Made by a program: the position numbers and the translations under genes | Origin: a virus | Strand: one strand, 5' to 3' | Length of the DNA stretch: 64,000 nucleotides | IMG/VR virus record: IMGVR_UViG_3300008952_000009 | Location: 62,001-126,000 of that record | Shown here: positions 8,527 through 16,900 of the stretch, in pieces | How the letters are laid out: every line of letters begins with the position of its first letter | Numbering within the stretch: the first letter of the stretch is position 1 | Notes under the pieces: generated by a model | What the model saw: the letters and a program-made list of their open reading frames with translations, nothing else | Databases searched by the model: none | Told to the model about the DNA's origin: nothing

Positions 8527-11500
8527 TTATAATGTCTGTGATCCAGATAGGTACTGAACTACCACAACATCATCAGCGTCCATTGTAAGGGTTTCATGCA
8601 AGAAAACCTCGCCGCCGTTATAGTCGATTCTATAGTCACCGTCTCTTGGGTTACCTGCAACGCCGTTACTCTTCACAAGAAGAAGACCATTGAAGTAAAC
8701 CATCTCCGAACCAGACACCATTGAGATGTAAGATCCTGAAGGAGGTAGAGAACAGGTTGTATATAGCGATCCAGAACCCTGAGTTGGCTGTGATCTATTC
8801 ACAATCTTCTTAGAAGATCTACTGAATATTCTTCTGTGCCAACCGACGCTCAACTGACCATTGTTGAATACAAGTCCACCATGTGAATTGGTTGCGCTTT
8901 TAACGATATCGCAATTGAGATGCGCTTTCTTGATCACATCATTTGTAACAATATCATTCAACTGCAATTTATCAACAGTGAGCGTATGCGGTGTTGTTTT
9001 GGATCCAGACAATATATCTGAAGTTATCTTATGGATCGTTGCCGTTCCAGAACCAGAAATGGTTGACGTTGCCGTCAACGTTCTAACTTCAATCTTGTCA
9101 ACATCAAGTAAGTGTCCATCTACAGTAGAACCAGACACCGTACTAGTGATCGTCATTGACACGCCGTCAACATCGTTACCAGTAAGTTTGTCTGTATCTA
9201 GGGTATGCGCCTGAACGGTTGTACCCGAGACTGTTGTAAACGTAGCTGAGGTGCCATCCAGATCTCCAATGTTTGCTTGATTTGAATCAATTTCAAAGAT
9301 CTGTGCGAGAGCACCCGTTACAGTCTGCGCATTGAAGGTAGAACCACTCATAATCGAGTCCTGGTTACCGATCGCAGTGTTGATTGTTACAGTGTGGAAA
9401 ATACCCACTGAACCAGAGATAGATCCCGTGACACCAAATCTCTGACCACCATCACTGACAGAACCACTCAAGGAAGCACCCTGTGTTGATCCGATCTTTA
9501 ACAAGAGATCAAGTCCTGCTCCAGAACCAGCGTCACCCATAACAATACTTGCTACGCCAGCTGAACCAGTACCTGCTGTACCACCAATCTGAAGACCAGC
9601 GCCTTCGGCGGCCACGCCTGTTGAACCACTTGCGTACGCAATGTACTGCTTTTGTGGAACTTCGAAGTGTTCAGATGTTGTCACGCCAGAAGTAATCTTT
9701 CTAGCTGAAAGGTCATCTACCACAATCTTGTAGAACTTACCAGATGAACCTGATATGTCATTACCAGTAACAACATGGAGGTTCGAAGTTCCAGAAGATG
9801 TGATATTGGTTGCGACTACCTTGCGGAAATCACCCTCATCACCATCAATCTTGTGAATTACTGACGTTCCAGAAGATGTGACTACGTTTGCGGTTGCCTT
9901 ATTAAAGGTACCTTCGTCCACGTCTGTCTTATGGAATGTAGAAGTTCCAGAACCAGTAACGACTGTTGCAATAACCTTGCGGAAATCACCTTCGTCTGAA
10001 TCAAGTTTATGAATTTGTGCCGTTCCAGAACCAGTGATCATATAAGCAGCACTTGCTCTAGCAGTGGAGAATTTAACCCCACCGAACGTTCCCTCATCAA
10101 CATTAATCTGGTGGATCGATGCTGTACCTGAACCAGAGATCACAGAAGCGCCTGAATCTAGGTTTAATTTTCCTACTGTCAATGCATCAACATCACCCTT
10201 ATGAAGGGTAGACTCTGCTGTAGACGACGCGGTTAACACACTTAAGTATGTCGTTCCGTACTTGTTTCCAGCTGCACCAAGATTGAGTCCGCCATCAGTA
10301 GATGGTTGAAGTGTTGTTGCAGTTAGATCCAATTCGTCTGTTCCGTTAATGTTCAACTTAAGTGTAGTTTTTGCATTAACCGTCAAAGTAGTTTTGGCAC
10401 TAGAATAAATCTCGCCAGTAGATCCTGAAACACCAGTATAAGCAAAAACTACTTTACCAGCATTTGAAGCAGTCAAATGTACACCATCTGTGGTAATCTT
10501 AGCGATACCATCGAAACCACTTCCGTCGTTATACTGAATTGCTCCTTCATTACCTCTCGCTGCATTCGAGAGAGATAGTGCAGTCTTCAGTTGAGTAAAA
10601 CTAAATGCCTTGGTTTCATTGTCTGATGCGTCACCACAATAAAAATAATCACCATTCACAAAGTCAACGTGATCGTTTCTTGCCTGTGCTGATGTATCCA
10701 AATGAACAACCTGAACAGATCCAGATCCAATATCATCTCTCTGTACTGTACTCGAACCTAACTTAACTGTTGTTACGACACCATCTTTTATTAACTTGGT
10801 GCCTATCTTTGTTACTGCCATTGATGCTCCTCCTACGGCTATGTAATCGCTAAATGAGCTGGCGGTTACGTGTACCTGCCCGCTATCAAAACTATACTTA
10901 CTGGTGGCGAGTTCTGCCCATGCACTGGAAGCGTTCGACCTTCTAAAGATTCTTATTGCCGATGTGCTACCTGTGATGTTCCAAGATAGAATCGCAGGAC
11001 TACTAAAAGATGTACCGTGAGGAACAAATCTAATAATGTCTGACGATGCTCTTGGAGCAATAATCGCTGTACCTAATGCTGAAATATCCGTTGTCGCTGT
11101 GCCTTTGCCAGCACTTTGAGATAGAATCGCTACTGTTACAGTGGTGTTACCAGATAGCGCTCCAGCTGGGATATTTGCTTGAGCGGAAGGGTTAGTGTCA
11201 GTGTTACCTGCTTGTACCAATCCACCGTTTGCTGCCACAACAGAACTAGACACCTCGCCATCAATGGCGGTGGGTTCCACAGCACCTTCGGTTCCCAGAC
11301 CTGTTGTAAAGACATGAAAGTTTGTCGCAGACTGGTTAAGGGAAGCGTTTCTGCCTGGTTCCAAAGAAAGTATACCACCTCCAATAAAGATCTGCCCTGG
11401 GGCACGATCTTCTGGGTTGGTGTTGTAAATCTCTGCCATACCAGATTGAGTTAGAAACTCCGATCTCCACCCACCTGGATATCCTCCAGTGTTTGATCCA

Positions 11501-12516
11501 TTCTCTAGAACATACACAGAGTCAATCGTAAGTGTATCGTGGTAAGTCGCATCCATTCTGTAGAATATCGAACCCTTATAGTGCTTCGAACTGTAACCAG
11601 TCAAAGCTCCCGAACCACCGTCGAAAGAGGACCCAGTCAAAGTATATGCTGGTTGATTTTGTCCAGAATATCCCTGCGATGAAGATGCGTGAACTTCTAC
11701 TTGTGCGTTGTTGAAAATGAGAAGTGAATTACTTGCCGTATGCCACTCCATAGTCATACCAAAGTAAGAACTTGCCTGAGAACCAGTTATTGAGTATGCT
11801 GATGCTGCACCAGCACTTGGAACGTATGATGGCCATCCGTCCAAACTGGATCCTGTTCTTTGAACAATCCAAACTTTATTGTTGTTGGAATCGCCAACTG
11901 CGAATTCGTCATTTGTTCTCAACCATCTCGCAGAATAAACATCCTTTGAGGATTGGTTCGTAACTCGCACTGTTTGTGTCCAGTTCCAACCCGCATCGGC
12001 GTCGTCTGCAGAACCCGAGTTGAAGACCCAGACATACTGATCGCCAGCAGAACCAGGTTCATGGTATGCCAACAATGCGTCTTTGTCCGCACTTATCTCA
12101 AGTTTCCAATTTGTTGCGCCTGATGAGTTGTCATTTCTGGTTATGACCTTGTGAAGACCAAAGTCGACGCCGCCGGCTGATGCCGTGACAATCCCCATTT
12201 CTTCGTATGCGTCATTTGTTGTAAAAATAAACTCTTTGTTGTTAACCCACACAAGATCGATCAATCCACTTGTTGTTCTCTGTGGGACAGAGGATATTAG
12301 ATCCCAGACACCATTCGATCCAGACTTTCTAACATCAATACCGTGATTTAAACTTGAGTCGTTGTTCCTATACCTAGTAGGAATAATCATCAACTCCCCG
12401 TTTGGACTAACCAAACCTGAACGATAACTTCTGGCATCTGCTGAACTCAATGAAGAGGAAACTGGTCCTCTCGTGTTTAGCACTCCAGCCTTATTATCTA
12501 ATATTGTATAAGCCAT
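8527..12516 (-). CDS. Long tail fibre protein with an N-terminal extension (1329 aa)
   Basis: A fibre protein in two parts. Residues 1-565 include Trp-rich beta repeats that look propeller-like (to about 380) and a ZU5-like segment (about 430-560: ANGGLVQAG, then IPAGAL, then FSSPAILSWNI). Residues 566-1329 are a full-length relative of the 758-aa fibre encoded just upstream. They share the start (KIGTKL, then GSGSVQV.HLD), the KTTLTVNAKTTL block, 26-residue repeats around HK.D.DEGDFRKV at residues 794-905, and the C-terminal module (QGSGSLYTT, then SGSEMVY.NG, then LTMDADD). A strong internal ribosome binding site lies at the junction, so a 764-aa product may also be made. AAGGAG precedes the full-length start at 12516. 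A terminator follows. Confidence 0.82.
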   Translation of the reverse strand: MAYTILDNKAGVLNTRGPVSSSLSSADARSYRSGLVSPNGELMIIPTRYRNNDSSLNHGIDVRKSGSNGVWDLISSVPQRTTSGLIDLVWVNNKEFIFTTNDAYEEMGIVTASAGGVDFGLHKVITRNDNSSGATNWKLEISADKDALLAYHEPGSAGDQYVWVFNSGSADDADAGWNWTQTVRVTNQSSKDVYSARWLRTNDEFAVGDSNNNKVWIVQRTGSSLDGWPSYVPSAGAASAYSITGSQASSYFGMTMEWHTASNSLLIFNNAQVEVHASSSQGYSGQNQPAYTLTGSSFDGGSGALTGYSSKHYKGSIFYRMDATYHDTLTIDSVYVLENGSNTGGYPGGWRSEFLTQSGMAEIYNTNPEDRAPGQIFIGGGILSLEPGRNASLNQSATNFHVFTTGLGTEGAVEPTAIDGEVSSSVVAANGGLVQAGNTDTNPSAQANIPAGALSGNTTVTVAILSQSAGKGTATTDISALGTAIIAPRASSDIIRFVPHGTSFSSPAILSWNITGSTSAIRIFRRSNASSAWAELATSKYSFDSGQVHVTASSFSDYIAVGGASMAVTKIGTKLIKDGVVTTVKLGSSTVQRDDIGSGSVQVVHLDTSAQARNDHVDFVNGDYFYCGDASDNETKAFSFTQLKTALSLSNAARGNEGAIQYNDGSGFDGIAKITTDGVHLTASNAGKVVFAYTGVSGSTGEIYSSAKTTLTVNAKTTLKLNINGTDELDLTATTLQPSTDGGLNLGAAGNKYGTTYLSVLTASSTAESTLHKGDVDALTVGKLNLDSGASVISGSGTASIHQINVDEGTFGGVKFSTARASAAYMITGSGTAQIHKLDSDEGDFRKVIATVVTGSGTSTFHKTDVDEGTFNKATANVVTSSGTSVIHKIDGDEGDFRKVVATNITSSGTSNLHVVTGNDISGSSGKFYKIVVDDLSARKITSGVTTSEHFEVPQKQYIAYASGSTGVAAEGAGLQIGGTAGTGSAGVASIVMGDAGSGAGLDLLLKIGSTQGASLSGSVSDGGQRFGVTGSISGSVGIFHTVTINTAIGNQDSIMSGSTFNAQTVTGALAQIFEIDSNQANIGDLDGTSATFTTVSGTTVQAHTLDTDKLTGNDVDGVSMTITSTVSGSTVDGHLLDVDKIEVRTLTATSTISGSGTATIHKITSDILSGSKTTPHTLTVDKLQLNDIVTNDVIKKAHLNCDIVKSATNSHGGLVFNNGQLSVGWHRRIFSRSSKKIVNRSQPTQGSGSLYTTCSLPPSGSYISMVSGSEMVYFNGLLLVKSNGVAGNPRDGDYRIDYNGGEVFLHETLTMDADDVVVVQYLSGSQTL
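9802..10137 (-). repeat. Tandem 26-residue fibre repeats, 1329-aa fibre
   Basis: Four consecutive coding units, the first of 34 residues and then three of 26 (78 bases). Each begins with a (S/T)(G/S)SGT motif followed by HK or HQ and a D.DEG.F core. The units form part of the fibre shaft and match the array in the 758-aa fibre. Confidence 0.85.
10819..10834 (-). promoter_or_regulatory. Internal ribosome binding site and ATG inside the fibre ORF
   Basis: The coding strand reads GTAGGAGGAGCATCAATG. AGGAGG at 10834-10829 lies 7 bases before an in-frame ATG at 10821-10819, ideal spacing. The codons that follow (MAVTKIGTKL) match the first codons of the separate 758-aa fibre gene (MAKTKIGTKL). 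An internal start here would give a 764-residue fibre. The bases also encode Val-Gly-Gly-Ala-Ser, so chance cannot be excluded. Confidence 0.6.
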
Positions 12517-12578
12517 AATTTAATTATTCTCCTTTTGTTATTATGTAAAATAAAATAACAAACACATAAACGAAACAA

Positions 12579-12598
12579 GAGGGGGGGTTACCCCCCTC
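12579..12598 (-). terminator. Rho-independent terminator after the 758-aa fibre gene
   Basis: A perfect 8-bp stem, GAGGGGGG with CCCCCCTC, and a 4-base loop. The minus strand continues TTGTTTCGTTT. It sits 12 bases beyond the stop of the upstream fibre and about 60 bases before the next fibre start, separating the two fibre transcripts. Confidence 0.72.
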
Positions 12599-12609
12599 AA
12601 AACTAAGAC

Positions 12610-14886
12610 TTAAGAGATCGTTCCCGAGAGAAACTGAACGACAAGAATATCGTCAGCATCCATAGTAAGACTCTCGTGCAATTCAACTGTCACAGGACCA
12701 TTGCTGCTGTTGTAGTCAATGGTATAGTCACCGTCGACTGGCGGTCGCTGCGTTGCTGGTGCAGGGATGAGAAGAACACCATTTAGGTATACCATCTCGG
12801 AACCTGACATGATGATCGTCGGAGCCCCGCTTGTTGTTGCCAAAGATGCAGTCGTATATAGAGAACCAGAACCCTGTGCAGGTGCTGCTGCTCTGTTTGC
12901 AACAGATGTATCTCTAGAGAAAATCTGTCTCTGGTGTCCAATACTCAAAACACCGTTTGCAAAGTTAAGTCCACCGTTACCGTTGTCTATATCATAAACA
13001 ATATCTCTGTTTAAGTTTGCTGCCTTGACAACATCAGTCGAAACGATAACACCCACGTTCAATTTGTCTGTGTCCACATTGTGTGCGGTCAAGACTGAAC
13101 CAGATAATACATCTGAAGTTACCTTGTGGATTGTTGCTGTTGCTGAACCAGAAATGGTCGATGTTGCATCTATTCTTCTAACCTCGATCTTATCGACGTC
13201 AAGAAGGTGAGCATCAACGGTCGAACCAGATACTGTTCCCGTGAATGTTGCAGAAGTTCCGTCAAGATCCTGAACGGTTACCTTGTCTGCATCAGTCGTG
13301 TGAGCCTGAACAGTTGTACCAGATACCGTAGTAAAGGTAGCAGATGTACCGTCCAAGTCAAGGATGCTTGCCTGGTCTGCATCAATCTCGTGATACTGTA
13401 CAATCGTACCTGACAAGGTGTGGAATGTACCCTTAGAACCAGAGAATGATGTTGCCGTCAATCCCTTCGCTACGTCCAATTCCTGGAAAATACCAAGAGA
13501 TGCTGAAAGTGTACCAGACACACCAAATAATACTGCGTCATTCTTTCTACCACCTGTGGTTGAAAGCGAGAGACCCTGTGTGGAACCAATCTTGAAAAGA
13601 AGATCAGAACCAGCGCCGCCGCCTGCGTTACCCAAGATTACACTTGCGATACCGCTTGAACCAGAACCTGCAGTGCCACCAATCTGAAGGCCTGCGCCCT
13701 CAACAGAATCACCTGCGGATCCTGATGCCGCAGCAATGATCTGCTTATTAACGATTTCAAAATGCTCTGAAGTCGTAATGCTGGATTTGTACGTTCTTGC
13801 GTCAAGAACATCTACAACCAACTTGCGGAACTTACCAGAAGAACCAGAGAGTTCATCTGCCGTTACGACATGGAGGTTTGATGTACCAGAAGACGTAATG
13901 TTTGTAGCAACTACCTTACGGAAGTCGCCTTCGTCGCCGTCAATCTTATGGAAGAGCGATGTGCCCGAACCAGATACGACAGTACCGATAATCTTGTTAA
14001 AGGTACCTTCGTCAACATCAACCTTGTGAAAGAGTGAAGTGCCTGAACCTGTAACCACAGGTGCGATAACCTTATTGAAAGTACCCTCATCTACGTCAAC
14101 CTTGTGAATCTGTGCGGTTGCCGAAGCAGAGAGGTTTGTTGTCTTTACAACATTAAATGTTGCGTCATCTACGTCCAACTTGTGAAGCGTAGAGGTACCA
14201 GAACCAGTGATGGTTGTTGCTGTTACCTTTCTTGCGTCAAGACTATCTACATCCAACTTGTGGATTGTGGAAGTTCCTGAACCAGATACTGCATCAAGAT
14301 ACAGTGTTCCGTATTTCTTTGCTGCTGCACCGAGGTTGAGTCCACCGTCCGAAGAAGGCTGAAGTGTTGTTGCATTTAGGTCCAACTCATCGGTTCCGTT
14401 GATATTGAACTTTAATGTCGTCTTTGCATTGACCGTCAAAGTGGTTTTAGCGCTAGAATAAATCTCGCCAGTAGAACCTGAAATTGCAGTGTATGCAAAC
14501 ACTACCTTACCGCCGTCAGAAGCGGTCAAGTGAACACCGTCTGTTCTAATCTTTGAGATAGCGTCCATCGCATTTGTGCCGCCTTCGCCGTGAAACTGAA
14601 TGTGTCCTTCGTTACCGACAGCTGCATTAGATGCTGAAACCGCTGCTTTGAGGTGTGCGAACGTGACCGTCCTCATGCCACCGCTTTTGCCCTTAGATGC
14701 GGATACGATTAAGACGTCGGCATCCTCAAGATGCGCCACGTCGCTACGTGCTTGGAATAGGTCTAAGTGACCGACTTGAACTGAACCTGATGCGATCTTA
14801 TCGCGAGTTACTGCGGAAGTATTTAACTTCGCAGTTGTGATGGCACTATTTGCCAATAGTTTTGTGCCAATTTTTGTTTTAGCCAT
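12610..14886 (-). CDS. Tail fibre protein (758 aa), paralog of the downstream fibre
   Basis: A beta-rich fibre of low complexity (Ser, Thr, Gly, Asp, Val) with few aromatic residues, as in trimeric phage fibres. Order: an N-terminal attachment-like segment (MAKTKIGTKLLANSAITTAK), a KTTLTVNAKTTL block near residue 145, five exact-length 26-residue repeats at residues 201-330, a second group of SGT.V..H..D.DK repeats (about 470-600), and a C-terminal module with GSGSLYTT, SGSEMVYLNGVLL and LHESLTMDADDILVV. The same order recurs in residues 566-1329 of the next gene, so the two arose by duplication. AAGGAG precedes the start, and a strong terminator follows. The pair probably forms parts of host-binding fibres. 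Confidence 0.82.
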   Translation of the reverse strand: MAKTKIGTKLLANSAITTAKLNTSAVTRDKIASGSVQVGHLDLFQARSDVAHLEDADVLIVSASKGKSGGMRTVTFAHLKAAVSASNAAVGNEGHIQFHGEGGTNAMDAISKIRTDGVHLTASDGGKVVFAYTAISGSTGEIYSSAKTTLTVNAKTTLKFNINGTDELDLNATTLQPSSDGGLNLGAAAKKYGTLYLDAVSGSGTSTIHKLDVDSLDARKVTATTITGSGTSTLHKLDVDDATFNVVKTTNLSASATAQIHKVDVDEGTFNKVIAPVVTGSGTSLFHKVDVDEGTFNKIIGTVVSGSGTSLFHKIDGDEGDFRKVVATNITSSGTSNLHVVTADELSGSSGKFRKLVVDVLDARTYKSSITTSEHFEIVNKQIIAAASGSAGDSVEGAGLQIGGTAGSGSSGIASVILGNAGGGAGSDLLFKIGSTQGLSLSTTGGRKNDAVLFGVSGTLSASLGIFQELDVAKGLTATSFSGSKGTFHTLSGTIVQYHEIDADQASILDLDGTSATFTTVSGTTVQAHTTDADKVTVQDLDGTSATFTGTVSGSTVDAHLLDVDKIEVRRIDATSTISGSATATIHKVTSDVLSGSVLTAHNVDTDKLNVGVIVSTDVVKAANLNRDIVYDIDNGNGGLNFANGVLSIGHQRQIFSRDTSVANRAAAPAQGSGSLYTTASLATTSGAPTIIMSGSEMVYLNGVLLIPAPATQRPPVDGDYTIDYNSSNGPVTVELHESLTMDADDILVVQFLSGTIS
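13897..14286 (-). repeat. Five tandem 78-bp coding repeats in the 758-aa fibre
   Basis: Five in-frame units of exactly 26 codons (residues 201-330), each opening with (S/T)GSGTS or SASATA, then HK(L/V/I)D.D and a hydrophobic V.. ending. They form a regular shaft segment. The related array in the 1329-aa fibre makes recombination between the two genes plausible. Confidence 0.88.
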
Positions 14887-14966
14887 TTTAATTGCTCCTT
14901 AGTGTATGTTTTTTATTTTTTCACTAACAAAAACCAACAGCACATTAAACGGACTGGGTTTGTGAA

Positions 14967-15182
14967 TTACGAAAAGAGAACCTTCTTCAGATTTCTAACG
15001 TTATTATCAAACTTACAAAACTCACTATTCAAGAACTCTAACGAAAGAGCTTGGCACTCACCTAACCTATCATCAAACTCAAAATGAAACTTTCCTGAAT
15101 CTAATCGCCTACATCTAATCAGGTTAATACCCTTTAACTGCAAGTAAGCGGCGATTCCTATATCAGATGTTGTAAAATTCAT
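14967..15182 (-). CDS. Small DUF5659-like protein
   Basis: A 71-residue protein opening with TTSDIGIAAYLQLKGINL, then a basic beta-hairpin and a C-terminal helix ending NLKKVLF. That order (a short T.D..LA..L...G strand-helix, F.F.D strand, then a helix) fits the DUF5659 family as I know it, small proteins of unknown function found in phages and bacteria. The ATG at 15182 has GAGAGG just upstream, and a CTATTTA motif 19 bases before it. It sits between the tail-terminator cluster and the fibres. It is not obviously structural. Confidence 0.65.
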   Translation of the reverse strand: MNFTTSDIGIAAYLQLKGINLIRCRRLDSGKFHFEFDDRLGECQALSLEFLNSEFCKFDNNVRNLKKVLFS

Positions 15183-15200
15183 ATTATACCTCTCTCACTT

Positions 15201-15207
15201 TAAATAG
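15201..15207 (-). promoter_or_regulatory. Candidate late promoter (CTATTTA) ahead of the DUF5659-like gene
   Basis: The coding strand reads GAGACTATTTAAAG in the 28-base gap between the stop of the 146-aa gene and this gene's ATG, 19 bases upstream of the start. It could drive the DUF5659-like gene and the fibre that follows. Confidence 0.45.
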
Positions 15208-15210
15208 TCT

Positions 15211-15651
15211 CTACTGCTTAACAAACGCTAAATTTCCTGTACCGTTGGAATCTAATTCCAATGTGTATCCTGCGTTTGGATCTAACTTATACTTTTCTCG
15301 AAGAAGTTGTAAGATTTGCTCATTACCTTCCCTGATTCTCTCAATCTCTTCTAACATTAGAATTTTTTTCACCTCATGATCTCTCATGTAGATCCCATAT
15401 TCAGTAAGTTTACCATTCATATTATCCCTACCATCGAGCAATGATTGGGTATCATCTGGATATAAAACAACATAAGAGTCGTCAAAGGGTTCCTCTTCTT
15501 CCTCTTCTTCTTCTTCCCATTCTTCCTCAAGATCGTCGGGATCCATACCCGCCTTAAGGGTTTCTGCGGCAAGTAACGCCTTGTTGGCCAATTCTGGATT
15601 TTCTTCTTTCAAATCATCCAGCATTCCCAATAATTTATTTAAAACTGACAT
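15211..15651 (-). CDS. Acidic protein of unknown function
   Basis: A 146-residue protein with an uninterrupted acidic tract around residues 41-55 (mostly Glu, one Trp), a helical N-terminus and a helical region (about 95-125: ILMLEEIERIREGNEQILQ), and a beta-like C-terminus. There are no Cys clusters, membrane segments or catalytic motifs. AAGGAGG sits 8 bases before the ATG. It is coupled to the tail-terminator-like genes just upstream (17-base gap), so an assembly chaperone or small tail protein is possible. I do not recognise the family. Confidence 0.72.
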   Translation of the reverse strand: MSVLNKLLGMLDDLKEENPELANKALLAAETLKAGMDPDDLEEEWEEEEEEEEEPFDDSYVVLYPDDTQSLLDGRDNMNGKLTEYGIYMRDHEVKKILMLEEIERIREGNEQILQLLREKYKLDPNAGYTLELDSNGTGNLAFVKQ

Positions 15652-15668
15652 TCTCGCATCCTCCTTCT

Positions 15669-16892
15669 TTAATCAGCAATATAACTAAATAGTATGTTCG
15701 CCTCATTCTGGGGCGCTTCTTCGAAAGTAACCACCCTACCAGACAAAGTATAGTCATTATCTGCCCCGATAAGCATCAAAAGACCTTGGTTAAACACCAT
15801 AAGTGTTCCTGCAACAAAATCCTCTGGTACTGTAAATTGTGTAGTCGATCCGTCAGCTGTCTCGGTGGGTGTTTGGGCAACTTTGTAATTAGTAGTTGTC
15901 ACAGAGTCTGCAGAAGATGACGATCCTCCACCTCCACCACCGCCTGTGGTAGCTTCCGTTGTTGTTGCGCCTGGGTTTCTAACTTGCTTATAGTTTGCAA
16001 TATTGTCATCAACCTTTGGTAACAACAAGTCTGATTTAAGTCCTTCAAGTCCATACAATCTCCCGTTTACAGTATCTAGGTCATCACCAGTAATTATCCT
16101 CTCCCTCGGTATCTTAACTTCAACAATGTTTTCTCGAATAGAAACATTTGGTTGAAGTCTATTGACATTCTCTCCAGTTAGCCACCCAAGAACCTCAATG
16201 TTGAGTTTTGTCTCAAACTTTCTTTCTTCGTTTGAAAAGTTGCTTATATTGTTGTTCTGAGAGAAGTCCTCCTGTATAAACGCTTCATACCTTAATCTCC
16301 CCTCTTCAATTATTACGTAATTGATGCCACCTGGTCTTGTTATGAAGGGTGTCACTATTTGATTCATTTGTTGTTGATATTCCGTTCTTAGGGTTATTTC
16401 ATACTGGACCGTGACATAGACTGGTAGTGGGATTGTTAATGTCTCATAGACTATCTTGCTATTCTTCTTTGAGAAATTTAATTGTCCTGCCCTTTTATAC
16501 ATCGAAGCATTTGCAAAATTAGAAGTCTTATCTTGCTTAATTCGCCTGGAAACTGATATGGATCCGCCCTTTACTTTATCAATAGGTGGAATATTTGCAA
16601 ACACAGTACCCTTCCTCGAAGGATCCTTGGTGATGTTAGATCTCTCTATTGTTATAACTGGCAGAACCAGGGTACCGTCCTTGTCCCTGAATCTACTATC
16701 CTTCTTACTTTGAAATAACCTTTCAGATGAAGTCCATACCACTGGCACTTTCTTAAACCCAGTTGGCGTAATGCACCTAATGTCTAGCGTTTCTTCTATA
16801 AATTTATGCATTGCTAGATCGATCGTTTCCATCGTGGACGGGGGAAAAGGAATATCTTCCAATCTTCTAGATTTTGTGACTGATAATACCAT
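15669..16892 (-). CDS. Tail terminator / sheath stabiliser-like protein with C-terminal beta module
   Basis: A 407-residue paralog of the next gene upstream. The two align from residue 24 through about 270, sharing TGFKKVPV, SKKDSR.RD, GGINY and ISNFSNEERKFETK. The pattern (virion protein with conserved VPV strands, a PLPVYVTV.Y.ITLRTEYQQQMN helix, gene order after gp13/gp14-like neck proteins) suggests the tail terminator or sheath stabiliser role of T4 gp15 or gp3. This copy adds a Thr/Gly linker with a run of Gly near residues 318-325 and a C-terminal beta module (STTQFTVPEDFVAGTLMVFN, then a VVTF strand and ILFSYI) resembling the end module of the fibres. The assignment rests on synteny. 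Confidence 0.6.
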   Translation of the reverse strand: MVLSVTKSRRLEDIPFPPSTMETIDLAMHKFIEETLDIRCITPTGFKKVPVVWTSSERLFQSKKDSRFRDKDGTLVLPVITIERSNITKDPSRKGTVFANIPPIDKVKGGSISVSRRIKQDKTSNFANASMYKRAGQLNFSKKNSKIVYETLTIPLPVYVTVQYEITLRTEYQQQMNQIVTPFITRPGGINYVIIEEGRLRYEAFIQEDFSQNNNISNFSNEERKFETKLNIEVLGWLTGENVNRLQPNVSIRENIVEVKIPRERIITGDDLDTVNGRLYGLEGLKSDLLLPKVDDNIANYKQVRNPGATTTEATTGGGGGGGSSSSADSVTTTNYKVAQTPTETADGSTTQFTVPEDFVAGTLMVFNQGLLMLIGADNDYTLSGRVVTFEEAPQNEANILFSYIAD

Positions 16893-16900
16893 GCCCTACC

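Noticed and set aside
13897-14286. Regular 78-bp repeats as a CRISPR-like array
   Set aside because: They are in-frame coding repeats of a fibre shaft with variable positions and no spacers.
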